A stretch of 64,000 bases of DNA from Solidesulfovibrio fructosivorans JJ] (GCF_000179555.1 NZ_AECZ01000019.1:1-64000), one strand, 5' to 3'. Shown: positions 1 through 9,126, counted from the first letter of the stretch. A program made the numbers and translations. Notes: generated by a model from the sequence alone, not told the origin.

Positions 1-18
1 TTCCCCTCTCGCACATTC
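1..18. repeat. Edge-truncated copy of the intergenic palindromic element
   Basis: The first 12 bases match the outer end of hairpin 1 of the repeat family described at 2115-2280, in the same orientation as the copy at 48715-48875. There too the hairpin is followed by ACATTC and then the 3' end of a minus-strand gene. Here it lies just downstream of the dapB stop codon. The rest of the copy is outside the window, so the assignment depends on this short match and its position. Confidence 0.5.
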
Positions 19-30
19 TTATCTCTCTCC

Positions 31-819
31 CTAAGCCAGCATGTCGGCCATGGCGTAGAGTTTGCCGGGCTTTTGCCGCCCCACCCAGGCGGCGGCCCGC
101 AGGGCTCCCTGGGCGAAGGTTTCCCGGTTGCCCACCCGGTGGGTCACTTCGATGCGCTCGCCGGGACCGAAGAAATAGACCGTATGGTCCCCCACCACAT
201 CGCCGCCGCGAAGCGCCGCCACACCGATCTCGTCCTGGGTGCGCGGGCCGATGATGCCGTCGCGGGTATGGCGCTTGACCGCGTCGTAATCCTGGCCCCG
301 GGCCGCGGCCAGGCACTGGCCGAGCTTGATGGCCGTGCCGCTCGGCGCGTCGGCCTTCTTGTTATGGTGGATTTCCATGACCTCGAGGTTGTAGGCCGGG
401 CCGAGTTTGCGCACGAGGTCGGGCAGCACGGTGAGAAGCACGTTTAAGCCCACGCTCATATTGGGGGCGAAAAAGATAGGCGTTTTTTCCGCCGACCGGG
501 CCAGGGCGGCCGTCTGCTCGGGGGTGAGGCCCGTGGTGCCGACGACCATGGGATTGCCCGCTTTGGCCGCGATTTCCGCCGAGGCCACGCTCGCCTGGGG
601 CGCCGTGAAGTCGATGACCACCGCGCCCGGACATTTGGCCAGAACGGTCGCCAGGTCGTCGCCCACAGTGCACTCAAGCCCGGCCAGGCCGTCGGTGCAG
701 CCGCTACGTTCCAGCGCCCCGACCAGACGGTAGTTGTCCGGATCGGCCTTGGCCAGCCGGGCCAGGGTCGCGCCCATGCGCCCCATGGCCCCCATGATCA
801 CCACATCGCACACGCTCAT
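31..819 (-). CDS. dapB: 4-hydroxy-tetrahydrodipicolinate reductase
   Basis: DapB reduces 4-hydroxy-tetrahydrodipicolinate to tetrahydrodipicolinate with NAD(P)H in the cytoplasmic lysine/meso-diaminopimelate pathway. The 262-residue protein has the normal family length. The N-terminal dinucleotide site reads GAMGRMG at about residues 10-16. The family substrate motif [13 protein letters not shown] is present near the middle, including the catalytic His pair and Lys. The product feeds peptidoglycan and the LysA encoded at 33.2 kb. The gene lies 60 bp downstream of hypE on the same strand, so the two are probably co-transcribed, although they share no pathway. The stop codon is followed by a truncated copy of the palindromic repeat. 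Confidence 0.96.
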   Translation of the reverse strand: MSVCDVVIMGAMGRMGATLARLAKADPDNYRLVGALERSGCTDGLAGLECTVGDDLATVLAKCPGAVVIDFTAPQASVASAEIAAKAGNPMVVGTTGLTPEQTAALARSAEKTPIFFAPNMSVGLNVLLTVLPDLVRKLGPAYNLEVMEIHHNKKADAPSGTAIKLGQCLAAARGQDYDAVKRHTRDGIIGPRTQDEIGVAALRGGDVVGDHTVYFFGPGERIEVTHRVGNRETFAQGALRAAAWVGRQKPGKLYAMADMLA

Positions 820-879
820 GTTCGCGCTCCCATCGGGTCAAAGGTTGATATCGTCCCACTCTCTTGCCATTTGGCGGCG

Positions 880-1881
880 TCAGCAGATGCGGGGCAGTTG
901 CTCGCCTTCGAGCATGCCGAGAAGCCGTTTCCCGCCAAGGGGCGTGATCATGGCCACCTTGCCGGGATGGTCGTCGACGACCCGGCCGACGATGGCCGCC
1001 TTGCCCCCCAGGGGATCGGACCGCAAGATTTCCAGAGCAGCTTCGGCGTCGCCCCCGGGCACGATGCAGATGCATTTGCCCTCGTTGGCCAGGTACAAGG
1101 GGTCGAGGCCGAGCACGGCGCAGCCGCCGGCCACGGCCGGGTCCACGGGAATGGCGTCCTCGGTCAGCTCGATGCCGACCCCGGACTGGCCGGCGATCTC
1201 GTTTAAGGTGGTGGCCAGTCCGCCGCGCGTCGGGTCGCGCAGCACGTGCACGTCCGGCAGCCCTTCGAGCAGCCGGGACACCATGCCGGCCAGGGAGGCG
1301 CTGTCGCTGACCACCGGCGCATCAAAGGAAAGCCCCTCGCGGGTGGACAGGATGGCCAGGCCATGATCGCCCATGGAGCCGGAAATCAGCACCGCGTCGC
1401 CGACGGCGGCCCGGTGGCCGCTCGGGGCCGGATCGACCCGGATTTCGCCAATGCCGGCCGTGTTGATGAAGATCTTGTCCGCCGCGCCCTTGGGCACGAC
1501 CTTGGTGTCGCCGGCCACGATGCGCACCCCGGCCTTGCGGGCCGCCTCGCCCATGGAGGCCACGATGCGTTCGAGATCGGCCATGGGCAGGCCTTCTTCG
1601 AGGATGAAGCCGCAGGTCAGAAAAAGCGGTCGCGCGCCCATCATGGACACGTCGTTGACCGTGCCGTGCACGGCCAGTGAGCCGATGTCGCCGCCCGGGA
1701 AAAAGACCGGATCGACCACAAAGCTGTCGGTGCTCATGGCGATGGGGCCTTTGACGGAGAGTACGGCGGCGTCATCCATGCGGGCCAGGATGTCGTTGCC
1801 GAGATGGCGGAAAAACAGGTCGTTGATGATGCGTTGCGAGGCCCGCCCCCCGCTGCCGTAATCGAGCAATACCTTGTCCAT
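880..1881 (-). CDS. hypE: Hydrogenase maturation protein HypE
   Basis: HypE makes the cyanide ligands of the [NiFe]-hydrogenase active site by dehydrating a thiocarbamoylated C-terminal cysteine, working with HypF. The 333-residue protein has the PurM/AIR-synthase-like fold signature: an N-terminal GSGG segment, an MDDAA segment, and the glycine-rich ATP-binding stretches. It ends in PRIC, whose terminal Cys is the acceptor residue of the family. No other hyp gene is in the window, so its partners lie elsewhere. The ATG is preceded by AAAGG, a usable ribosome-binding site. It is followed 60 bp later by dapB. Confidence 0.96.
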   Translation of the reverse strand: MDKVLLDYGSGGRASQRIINDLFFRHLGNDILARMDDAAVLSVKGPIAMSTDSFVVDPVFFPGGDIGSLAVHGTVNDVSMMGARPLFLTCGFILEEGLPMADLERIVASMGEAARKAGVRIVAGDTKVVPKGAADKIFINTAGIGEIRVDPAPSGHRAAVGDAVLISGSMGDHGLAILSTREGLSFDAPVVSDSASLAGMVSRLLEGLPDVHVLRDPTRGGLATTLNEIAGQSGVGIELTEDAIPVDPAVAGGCAVLGLDPLYLANEGKCICIVPGGDAEAALEILRSDPLGGKAAIVGRVVDDHPGKVAMITPLGGKRLLGMLEGEQLPRIC

Positions 1882-2114
1882 AATTGGGCCTTTGAGGTGG
1901 CGGCGTACGGAAATGCGGGCATGCGGCGCGCGGGCGATCGCCCGGTCCCGCGTGCCCCACGACGATTATCGGGAAAATGCGTCCCGGCCCGCCGCCCTGG
2001 GTTGCGGTCACGACGCGAAATGCGTCGAGGCGCACCATAGCCCCAAACAAGGATTGTTTCCAGAGGGTTTCGAGAAGGGCGAGTGACGGGGGAAGCGCAT
2101 GGGAGGAAGATGGT
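1882..2114. other. Non-coding region upstream of hypE
   Basis: No convincing gene was seen here; the short ORFs in it are shadows. It holds a 14-bp perfect palindrome, CGGGCGATCGCCCG, at 1931-1944, and a small GACGC/GCGTC stem near 2009-2024. It separates hypE from the palindromic repeat downstream of cheB and must contain the hypE promoter. No clear -35/-10 pair was recognised. Confidence 0.5.
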
Positions 2115-2280
2115 GCGAGAGGGAAAACCCTTTTGTAAAGGGTTCTCCCCTCTCGCGCTCTCCCCTTCCTAAACCTTTCAACGGCTACAGGTGACGTACA
2201 ACTAACGCGCCATCATTAGAAAAGTCTTTGGAAAGGGGGTCCGGGGGGAGAACCTTTCGTAAGACAAGGTTTCCCCCCGG
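2115..2280 (+). repeat. Intergenic palindromic element, copy downstream of cheB
   Basis: Hairpin 1 spans 2115-2156, with arms GCGAGAGGG and CCCCTCTCGC around an AACCCTTT/AAAGGGTT core. Hairpin 2 spans 2241-2280 and pairs GGGGGGA-AACCTT with AAGGTT-TCCCCCC. Between them, 2162-2181 and 2216-2239 are roughly complementary arms (CCCCTTCC against GGAAAGGGG) enclosing a sequence unique to this copy. Hairpin 2 lies just beyond the cheB stop codon, so it could end the chemotaxis transcript. Related copies are near 22.2, 26.0, 37.6, 43.0 and 48.7 kb. Confidence 0.85.
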
Positions 2281-2301
2281 CGGCACGCCTCGCATCTTCA
2301 C

Positions 2302-3375
2302 TTATCCGGAGCACGATCGGACCACTTCGCCGGCGATGGCGCCGAGGGGCATGACCCTGTCCACGCCGCCGAGCTTGATGGCTTCCTGGGGCATGCCAAA
2401 GACCACGCAGGAAGCTTCGTCCTGGGCGATGGTGTGGGCCCCGGCCTCGTGCATCTCCTGCATGCCGGTGGCCCCGTCGTCGCCCATGCCGGTCATGATG
2501 ACGCCCACGGCGTTCTTGCCGGCGTAGCGGGCGGCGGAGCGAAACAGCACGTCCACGCTCGGCCTGTGGCGGCGCACCAGCGGGCCGTCCTTGATCTCGA
2601 CGTAATAGCGCGCGCCGCTGCGCTTGAGCAGCATGTGGCGGTTTCCCGGGGCGATGAGCGCCTGACCGCGCAAAATCGTGTCGTTATCCGCCGCCTCCTT
2701 GACCATGATGCGGCAGATCCCGTCCAGGCGCTTGGCAAAGGCGGCCGTGAACTGCTCGGGCATATGCTGCACGATGACGATGCCGGGACAGTTCTGGGGC
2801 ATGGCTTCAAGGAATTCGCGCAAGGCCTCGGTGCCGCCTGTGGACGCGCCCACGGCCACGACCTTCTCGGTGGTCTGGAACATGGCCTTGCCGACCGGCC
2901 CCGGCAGCACGACGTCGGCCGAAAGCTTGGGCGCGACCTTCATGGCGCTGACGGGCAAAAGCTTTTTCATCTTGGCCCGGGCCGCCGCCTTGACCGCGTC
3001 CACCACCCGGATGCGCGACTCCTCCAGAAACTGCCGGGTGCCGAGCTTGGGCTTGAGGATGATGTCCGTGGCCCCGTATTCCATGGCCCGAAGCGTGGTC
3101 TCCGAGCCGGCTTCGGTCAGCGTCGAGCAGATGACCACCGGAATGGGATGCTGGGTCATGATCTTGCGCAGGAAGGTCAGCCCGTCCATACGCGGCATTT
3201 CGATATCGAGGGTGATGACGTCCGGCGCTTCGATCTCCATGCGTTTGACAGCGGCATAGGGATCGGCGGCCGCGCCGATGACTTCGATGTCGGGATCCGA
3301 GGACAAAATATCGGTGAGCGTTTGCCGGACAAGCGCGGAATCGTCCACCACAAGGACTTTGATGGCGTTTTTCAC
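2302..3375 (-). CDS. cheB: Chemotaxis methylesterase/glutaminase response regulator CheB
   Basis: CheB removes methyl groups from chemoreceptors and is activated by CheA phosphorylation. The 357-residue protein has an N-terminal receiver domain with the VDDSA acid pocket and the [12 protein letters not shown] phosphoacceptor segment. After a linker, a C-terminal methylesterase domain begins at about residue 175. Its catalytic triad appears in order: Ser in GASTGG, His in QHMPEQF, Asp in GMGDDGA. It is the last gene of the minus-strand operon MCP-like-cheA-cheW-cheR-cheB, 32 bp after cheR. The palindromic repeat follows its stop codon. Confidence 0.97.
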   Translation of the reverse strand: MKNAIKVLVVDDSALVRQTLTDILSSDPDIEVIGAAADPYAAVKRMEIEAPDVITLDIEMPRMDGLTFLRKIMTQHPIPVVICSTLTEAGSETTLRAMEYGATDIILKPKLGTRQFLEESRIRVVDAVKAAARAKMKKLLPVSAMKVAPKLSADVVLPGPVGKAMFQTTEKVVAVGASTGGTEALREFLEAMPQNCPGIVIVQHMPEQFTAAFAKRLDGICRIMVKEAADNDTILRGQALIAPGNRHMLLKRSGARYYVEIKDGPLVRRHRPSVDVLFRSAARYAGKNAVGVIMTGMGDDGATGMQEMHEAGAHTIAQDEASCVVFGMPQEAIKLGGVDRVMPLGAIAGEVVRSCSG

Positions 3376-3407
3376 GGACGGCCTCTTTTCACAGGTTGGA
3401 GCACCGG

Positions 3408-4268
3408 CTAGATCTTCTTATATACTGTTGGAGCATGCTGTCGCAAGGGCAAGTCCATTCCGGTGAGGCTCTCGGAATGGCCGATGAAAAGAAACCCGTC
3501 CCGGCGCAGCTGGGTGCAGAATTTCTGCAGCAGCTGTTCCTGGGTCGTCCGATCGAAATAGATCATGACGTTGCGGCAAAAGATGGTGTCGAGGGGCTCC
3601 GGAAAGCTAAAGTGCTGCATGAAGTTCAAGCGCCTGAAGTCGATGACCCGGCGCAACTCGGGCATCAGGCGCACGAGTTTTTTTGCCCGGTCCTTGCTGC
3701 GCAAAAAATAGCGGCGCTTGAGATCGAGGGACATTTTGGCGAGGCGCTCCTCGGGATAGACGCCGTTTTTGGCCATGGCCAGCACCCTGGTGGAAATATC
3801 CGTGGCCATGATGGAGAAGCGAAATCCCGGCGTGCGCTGGGCGAATTCCGACAGCACGATGGAAAGCGTATAGGGCTCCTCGCCTGTGGAACAGCCGGCG
3901 CTCCACAGGCGAAACGGACGCGAGGGGCCGTAGGCGGCGCGCCAAGTGGGAAGGACATCCTGGGTCAGGACCTCGAAATGGCGCGGCTCACGAAAAAACT
4001 CCGTGGTGTTGGTGGTGATGACATCGATGAGGTGCACGAGTTCCTCGTCCAGGCCCTGGGGGCTGAAAAGGAACTCGTAATAGTCGTGATACCCGGCCAT
4101 GCCGAGGGTACGCAGACGCTTTTGCAGTCTGGCCTCAACCATGACCTTCTTGGACGGCGGCAGCTTGATGCCGACTTCGGTATGAATGAATTCACTGAGC
4201 TTCCTGAATTCCTTCTCGGTCATGGTCGCAAGGCCGCTGGCCCTGGCCTGGACGCCGACAGCCGCCAT
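3408..4268 (-). CDS. cheR: Chemotaxis receptor methyltransferase CheR
   Basis: CheR methylates glutamates on chemoreceptors using S-adenosylmethionine. The 286-residue protein has a helical N-terminal domain and the SAM-binding segment [12 protein letters not shown]. The C-terminal CRNVMIYFD motif is typical of the family. It sits 5 bp after cheW and 32 bp before cheB on the minus strand. With cheB it supplies adaptation for the CheA/CheW module. No membrane receptor gene is in the operon, so the targets are either encoded elsewhere or include the soluble MCP-like protein at 8.8 kb. Confidence 0.97.
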   Translation of the reverse strand: MAAVGVQARASGLATMTEKEFRKLSEFIHTEVGIKLPPSKKVMVEARLQKRLRTLGMAGYHDYYEFLFSPQGLDEELVHLIDVITTNTTEFFREPRHFEVLTQDVLPTWRAAYGPSRPFRLWSAGCSTGEEPYTLSIVLSEFAQRTPGFRFSIMATDISTRVLAMAKNGVYPEERLAKMSLDLKRRYFLRSKDRAKKLVRLMPELRRVIDFRRLNFMQHFSFPEPLDTIFCRNVMIYFDRTTQEQLLQKFCTQLRRDGFLFIGHSESLTGMDLPLRQHAPTVYKKI

Positions 4269-4273
4269 GGGGA

Positions 4274-4786
4274 TCAGGCCTCCGCGTTTTCCGGGGTTGC
4301 CTCGCCGAGACTCTGGGCCAGCCCGGCCAGTTCCAGGGAAGTGAAAACCTTGTTGATGTCGAGGATGATGATGAACTTCTCGCCGGACTTGCCGATGCCC
4401 CGGATGAATTCCCCCCGAATCGGCGTGCCCATGCGCGGAGCCGGCTCGATCTGCCCGGCTTCCATCTCGTAGACTTCCTGGACCGAGTCGGCCAGGGCCC
4501 CGAGCACCGTGGACTCGCCTTCGAGGGCCACCTCGACGATGATGATGCAGGTGTTGACCGTGCGCTCGGTGGCGCCCATGCCGAACTTGAGCTTGAGGTC
4601 CACCACCGGCACGGCACGGCCGCGCAGGTTGATCACGCCGCGGATGTACTCCGGGGTGCGCGGCACGCGGGTGATGTTGACCAGCTCCAGAACCTCGCGC
4701 ACCGAGCTTATGTCCAGGGCGAAAAGCTCGCGTTCCAGGGTGAAGGTGAGGTATTGGTTGTCATTTGCGCTTGCGGCCTCGGCCAT
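4274..4786 (-). CDS. cheW: Chemotaxis coupling protein CheW
   Basis: CheW couples receptors to CheA through tandem SH3-like barrels. The frame is open further upstream. I chose the ATG at 4786 because it follows GGGAGGAAAAT, the best ribosome-binding site in the area, and gives a 170-residue protein of normal CheW size (MAEAASANDNQ start). Family features include FALDISSVREVL, RVPRTPEYIRGVINLRGRAVPVVDL and an IGKSGEKFIIILDINKV-like end. A longer start at 4927 would run into the end of cheA and is unlikely. The gene lies 79 bp after cheA and 5 bp before cheR. Confidence 0.95.
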   Translation of the reverse strand: MAEAASANDNQYLTFTLERELFALDISSVREVLELVNITRVPRTPEYIRGVINLRGRAVPVVDLKLKFGMGATERTVNTCIIIVEVALEGESTVLGALADSVQEVYEMEAGQIEPAPRMGTPIRGEFIRGIGKSGEKFIIILDINKVFTSLELAGLAQSLGEATPENAEA

Positions 4787-4865
4787 ATTTTCCTCCCTCA
4801 GCGGGCGACGTTCGTGACGCGTCCCTTGAAAAACAGGCCCGCCCGCGCGGTGGGCGGCCGTCCGG

Positions 4866-6992
4866 TCAGGCAGCGGCGACACGGCGGATGCCGCCGGATT
4901 CGCCCCGTCGCACCAAAGCTGACACATCCAGAATCAAGGCCATGCGGCCGTCGCCCCGGATGGTTGCCCCGGAAAATTCCCCGATGTCGCGGTACAACGG
5001 CCCCAGGCTTTTGATGACGGTCTGGTGTTCCCCGATCACCCGGTCCACGGCCAGCCCGACTCTGGACCCGTCGACGGCCACGACAACGATGGGTTCGATG
5101 GTCGGCGACGTCCCTTCGATGGCGAACAGGTCGCGCAGGCGCAGGCAGGGCACGACTTCGCCGCGCATGTTGAGCATCCCAGCCTCGCCGTCGTCATCGG
5201 GCTTGCGCGCCATCTCGAGGCACTCCTCGACCTGGGCCAGGGGCAAGACATAGTATTCCGCGCCCACCTGCACCTGCAAACCGTCGATGATGGCGAGCGT
5301 CAGGGGCAGCCGTACGGTGATGACGGTGCCCCGGCCCGGCTCGGAGTCGATCTCCACAACGCCGCGAAGCGTTTCGATGGCCCGTTTGACCACGTCCATG
5401 CCCACGCCCCGGCCGGAAATGTTGGTGACGGACTTGGCCGTGGAGAAACCGGGCAGGAAAATGAGGTTGTAAAGCTCCTTTTCGGTCATCTCCAGGCCGG
5501 GAGGAATAAGCCCCCGTTCCTCGGCCCGGGTGCGGATGGCCGAGGCATCGAGTCCGGCCCCGTCATCGGCCACGGTGATGACCACTTCGCCGCCGGCATG
5601 GGCCGCGCCAAGGCGGATGACGCCTGCCGCGGGCTTTCCCGCCGCCTCCCGGGCCTCGGGCGATTCGATGCCGTGGTCGATGCTGTTGCGCAGGAGATGG
5701 ACCAGCGGATCGCCCAAGCGCTCGATAACCGTCTTGTCGAGTTCGGTCTCCTCGCCCGTGGTCACAAGCTCGATCTCCTTGCCGAGCTCGGCGGTCAGGT
5801 CGCGTACCAGACGGCGGAATTTGCCAAAGGTGGCCCCGATGGGCAGCATACGGATGGACAGGGTGGAATCGCGCAGACTGTCGCCGAGGCGTTCCAGATG
5901 CTCGGCAAGGGAACGCAGCAGCGGATCGCCCCGCTCCTCCACGGCTTGCTTGATCTGGGCCTGAACGATGACCAGCTCGCCCACGAGGTCGACCAGGGAG
6001 TCGAGCTTGTCAGCGGCGACCCGGATGCTCGAAGCCTTCTCGGAACGCTCGTGAGCCTTGCCGGCCAGCTCGCGCACGGCGGCCTGTTCGGACAGCGCCG
6101 AAGCCACCTGCCCGTTGCTGACGACGCCCTTGTCCTTGAGGATGTCGCCCAGGCGACGCTGGGTGGCCAGAGCCTCGGCCAGATCCTCGGGGGTGATGTC
6201 GCCACGGGAAATCAGGATGTCGCCCAGGCGGCAATGGACCTGCTCCCCGTTCACGGCGCAGCCGTCGTCAAGGACTTCCACGGAAAGGTCGCAGTCGTCC
6301 TCGGCGAACACGAACACATCGGTCAGGGCCGCCGCATCGGCCGTTGTGCGGATGACGCAGTCCCACCAGGTCAGACAGGCCTCGGGGTCCAGGGCGTCGA
6401 GGGGCTCCACATCATCGATATGGGCATACAGGCGGCAATCGCCCAGCGCGATGACGTCCTCGAGCAGATGCAGGGGGTTGTTTCCCGAGGCCAGCATGCC
6501 GGGCTGGGGACGGAAGCGCAGCCGGAAAATGCGCATCACCTCGGCGGCGGGCGTCTGCGGGGCGGGCTCGGCCTGGGCAGCGGGGGCCCCTTTGGCCGCC
6601 TCACCGCCAAAGGCGCGAAACCCCTCGAGGATATCCCGCCCGTCCGCCTCCCGGGCCGCAAGGTCCTCCTCGTCGGGAGAAAGCAGGCTCTTGATGTGGT
6701 CGCAGGCGCGCAGCGAAAGGTCGAGCAGCCTCCCGTCGACCGCCAGCAGGCCGTTTCGGACGCGGTCGAAGACCGATTCCACATCGTGGGTGAAGGCGGC
6801 GATATCATCGAAGCCGAACATGGCCCCGGAGCCCTTGATGGTGTGCAGGGCGCGGAAAATCTTGTGAAGCAGATCGGCGTCGTCCGGGGTGCGCTCGAGT
6901 TCCAGCAGCGACGCTTCGAGATCGGCGAGCAGATCCCGAGCTTCTTCCAGGTACGCGGCGCGGTGGGCGTCTTCCTGCGTGTTCATGGACAA
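4866..6992 (-). CDS. cheA: Chemotaxis histidine kinase CheA with an inserted tandem RLG motif
   Basis: CheA autophosphorylates in response to receptor state and passes phosphate to CheY and CheB. The 708-residue protein has an N-terminal HPt domain with phospho-His at about residue 50 (ALHTIKGSG). A variable region follows at about 150-250. Dimerisation helices begin near 323, then come the HATPase (N box LLRNSIDHG, DDGAGLD, GRGVGMD) and a C-terminal CheW-like domain. Residues 255-278 and 280-303 are two copies of a 24-residue RLGDIL...G...AL..Q motif resembling the MshEN nucleotide-binding repeat; this is reported separately. The gene is 33 bp or more downstream of the MCP-like gene and heads the cheWRB set. 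Confidence 0.97.
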   Translation of the reverse strand: MSMNTQEDAHRAAYLEEARDLLADLEASLLELERTPDDADLLHKIFRALHTIKGSGAMFGFDDIAAFTHDVESVFDRVRNGLLAVDGRLLDLSLRACDHIKSLLSPDEEDLAAREADGRDILEGFRAFGGEAAKGAPAAQAEPAPQTPAAEVMRIFRLRFRPQPGMLASGNNPLHLLEDVIALGDCRLYAHIDDVEPLDALDPEACLTWWDCVIRTTADAAALTDVFVFAEDDCDLSVEVLDDGCAVNGEQVHCRLGDILISRGDITPEDLAEALATQRRLGDILKDKGVVSNGQVASALSEQAAVRELAGKAHERSEKASSIRVAADKLDSLVDLVGELVIVQAQIKQAVEERGDPLLRSLAEHLERLGDSLRDSTLSIRMLPIGATFGKFRRLVRDLTAELGKEIELVTTGEETELDKTVIERLGDPLVHLLRNSIDHGIESPEAREAAGKPAAGVIRLGAAHAGGEVVITVADDGAGLDASAIRTRAEERGLIPPGLEMTEKELYNLIFLPGFSTAKSVTNISGRGVGMDVVKRAIETLRGVVEIDSEPGRGTVITVRLPLTLAIIDGLQVQVGAEYYVLPLAQVEECLEMARKPDDDGEAGMLNMRGEVVPCLRLRDLFAIEGTSPTIEPIVVVAVDGSRVGLAVDRVIGEHQTVIKSLGPLYRDIGEFSGATIRGDGRMALILDVSALVRRGESGGIRRVAAA
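6084..6230 (-). other. Tandem MshEN-like motif within CheA
   Basis: CheA residues 255-278 and 280-303 each follow the pattern RLGxxL....G.......(L/V)xxxLxxQ, with one residue between copies. The same pattern defines the c-di-GMP-binding MshEN domain of type II secretion and pilus ATPases. Here the first copy has Asp, and the second copy Lys, at positions that are usually hydrophobic. Binding is an inference from the pattern only. It may equally be a fixed structural repeat of delta-proteobacterial CheA proteins. Confidence 0.55.
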
Positions 6993-7025
6993 ACGGCCCT
7001 CCCTGCCCGCGTGTTGGAATCGTGG

Positions 7026-8837
7026 TTAGAACAATTCGACATTGTCCCCGAAACCCCCTGCACCGGCCGTCGCCGCCTCGGGGGCCGGCGTGCCGGGCGC
7101 ATCCTTGTTTCCGGTCGGGGCCAGGCCGAACGCCGTTTCGTGCACGGCCCGTTCCGCCTCCATGGTGTAGCGGTCGTAGAGCTCGCGCAAACGCGCGCTG
7201 GTTCCCCGCCCGCCTTCGGGCACGATCTTCCGGGCCTTGCCCAGCTGGTCATTCAGGGTCCGCCGGATAGCGGCCAGGCGGGAGCCGATCTCGCGATCGA
7301 AGTCGATGCCCCGCCCGACCTCGGCGGCCCTGGTCCCGAGGGTATCGCTGGCATCGCGCAAATAAGCGAAAAGCGACCGGCACTTCTGCGCCGTCGCCAC
7401 GACGTCGGCCAGGACGGCGTCGAGTTCGCCCACCACGCGCCAGGCTTCGGACTGGTCGTTGTGTTTGCCGGCGTTGTCCCGCAGCGTCTCTGCGGCGTTT
7501 GAAATGTCGCCGAGGATGGCGGCCACGGCGTCGGTCTGGCGTCTGGCGTCGGCGGACAGATGCTGGATGGCCAGGGCCAACACGCCGAGCGCCGCGCCGG
7601 CCTCGCCGGTATGGGCGGCCTTGATGCTGGCGTTGAGCGCGATCAGTTCGATTTCCGCCCCGACCTCCTCGATGGCCTCGATGGAGCCGCCCATGCCGGT
7701 AATGGTGGCGGCAACCGAGTCCATGATGCCGCCAAGCGCTTCTCCCTGGGCGGCGAAATCGCCAAGTTCGGCCTTGACTGCGGCAATGCCCGCCTGCACC
7801 CGTGTCAAGGGGCTGTCAACACCGGTCACGCCGGCGATATCCCCGCCGAAGCCCCGGATACGGGAGGCAAGGGAGGAGAGGCTTTCGCGCAGCACCCCCG
7901 CCGCCTCGGAGAAATGGCGGTCGGCGCTTTTGAGTTGGGAATCCTGCAGAGTGAGGACATCGGCGACGAAGGCCAGCAAATCGCGGGCGTCCTCGCCGGC
8001 GTCGTCGTGCTTGGGATCGGTTTCGAGCACTCCGGCCACTTCGGCCAGGGCGCGCTCGGCGTGCTCGATCTGCTGGCGGACGATATCGTGGGACTGCAGC
8101 GAACGTACCGCCTGGCCGATATCGGTCTCTATCTCGCCGGCGGTCAGGGACAGCTGGCGGGAGACCTCGGCGGATCGGCCGGCCATTTCGGCCACGCTTT
8201 CGATATTGGCCGTCAGTTCCCGGGAAATGACGTCGTAGCAGTGCTCCTGGGCCTTGATGATGCCCCTGGTCCGCTCCCTGGCCGCCTGCACATGGCCGCG
8301 CAGGGTTTCGACCTTGGCGGCGATGGCCCCGCAGTGGTCCACGATCAGGTGGGCGAGCTTCTCCACGTCGTCAGCCAGGGTGGAAAAACCGCGCCCGTCA
8401 GCGCCGAGCCGGGCGCTTTCGATGCGGGTGGCAATGCCGAGCATACTCAAGTGCTTGACGATCTTGGAGAAGGCGGAGGTTATGCCGGAGAGTTCCTCGA
8501 CGATCCTGCCCACGTTTTCGATGTCGGCCAGGCTGCGGCGGCCGGCATCGTTGATCGAGACGTCGGTCAGGGTGGTCAGCTCGCCGGAGAGGCGACCGAG
8601 GGCGGCGTGCATGTCTTCGCCGGCGGTTTGCTCCACCAGCTCCTGGGCATGGCGAGAGATGTCCTCGCAGCCCGATTGCAGGGCCATGAGATTTTCCCCA
8701 AGGCCGAGAAAATCCCGCTCGCGCCCTTTCATGAGAGACGACAGGCCGTGCTCCATGCCGCCAAGGACGGCACGGCATTGTCGCAACATTTCGAGAGTGG
8801 GCTGCGCGTGGTGTATGGTATCGGCCATTGTCCCCAT
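7026..8837 (-). CDS. Soluble MCP-like signalling protein with two receptor-tip-like segments
   Basis: This 603-residue, almost entirely helical protein has no obvious membrane segment. Two regions resemble the conserved MCP cytoplasmic tip: residues 129-165 (IATRIESARLGADGRGF) and 397-430 (IALNASIKAAHTGEAGAALG). Between them, residues 247-259 contain LQSHDIVRQQIEH, with Asp and Gln spaced as in the CheZ phosphatase active site. It is the first gene of the cheA-W-R-B operon, so it may act as a cytoplasmic receptor or as an adaptor or phosphatase. I chose the ATG at 8837, preceded by GAGGCGGGG; an ATG at 8828 is also possible. The C-terminal 40 residues are low-complexity and end in DNVELF. Confidence 0.8.
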   Translation of the reverse strand: MGTMADTIHHAQPTLEMLRQCRAVLGGMEHGLSSLMKGRERDFLGLGENLMALQSGCEDISRHAQELVEQTAGEDMHAALGRLSGELTTLTDVSINDAGRRSLADIENVGRIVEELSGITSAFSKIVKHLSMLGIATRIESARLGADGRGFSTLADDVEKLAHLIVDHCGAIAAKVETLRGHVQAARERTRGIIKAQEHCYDVISRELTANIESVAEMAGRSAEVSRQLSLTAGEIETDIGQAVRSLQSHDIVRQQIEHAERALAEVAGVLETDPKHDDAGEDARDLLAFVADVLTLQDSQLKSADRHFSEAAGVLRESLSSLASRIRGFGGDIAGVTGVDSPLTRVQAGIAAVKAELGDFAAQGEALGGIMDSVAATITGMGGSIEAIEEVGAEIELIALNASIKAAHTGEAGAALGVLALAIQHLSADARRQTDAVAAILGDISNAAETLRDNAGKHNDQSEAWRVVGELDAVLADVVATAQKCRSLFAYLRDASDTLGTRAAEVGRGIDFDREIGSRLAAIRRTLNDQLGKARKIVPEGGRGTSARLRELYDRYTMEAERAVHETAFGLAPTGNKDAPGTPAPEAATAGAGGFGDNVELF

Positions 8838-9126
8838 CCCCGCCTCTTCGGCTTTTACGAAAAGCCGCACCGGACGCTCGCGCTTGATACTGCCGCGCGC
8901 ATTTCAAAACGACACCCACGGACGGTATGCCGGGGTAATGGTGAAGCTACACGTTTTTTTGCGAAGTTCAAAGAATTCCTTTGCCGACGCAAGGCTCGCG
9001 CGACAACGTCACCGAAACGGCACCGTATTTCCCCGCGCGGCCCGCGGCTACTGGCCTGCAATGCCCGGCAAAATGAACTTGTTAGGTTGCTTATAAAAAG
9101 AAAGCAAGAAGTCCGGTGGGAACGCG
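8838..9126. other. Non-coding region between dedA and the chemotaxis operon
   Basis: No gene is supported in these 289 bases. A weak minus-strand promoter candidate is TTGAAC (8966-8971) 16 bases from TAGCTT (8944-8949), which would drive the MCP-like/cheA operon. It matches the consensus only partly. No clear intrinsic terminator for dedA was found. Confidence 0.35.

Noticed and set aside
1931-1944. Palindrome CGGGCGATCGCCCG resembling a cyanobacterial HIP1 site
   Set aside because: A single occurrence in a high-GC region; no repetition was noticed in the window, so no special role is supported.
5025-7502. Long plus-strand open frame of 825 codons antisense to cheA and the MCP-like gene
   Set aside because: High-GC genes often leave long open antisense frames. 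Its composition is a mirror of CheA, no known domain is seen, and the minus-strand reading gives a complete CheA.
8944-8971. TTGAAC-N16-TAGCTT as the firm chemotaxis operon promoter
   Set aside because: The -10 box matches the consensus poorly, and sigma-28 or sigma-54 promoters are equally possible for this operon; it is kept only as a weak candidate in the intergenic entry.
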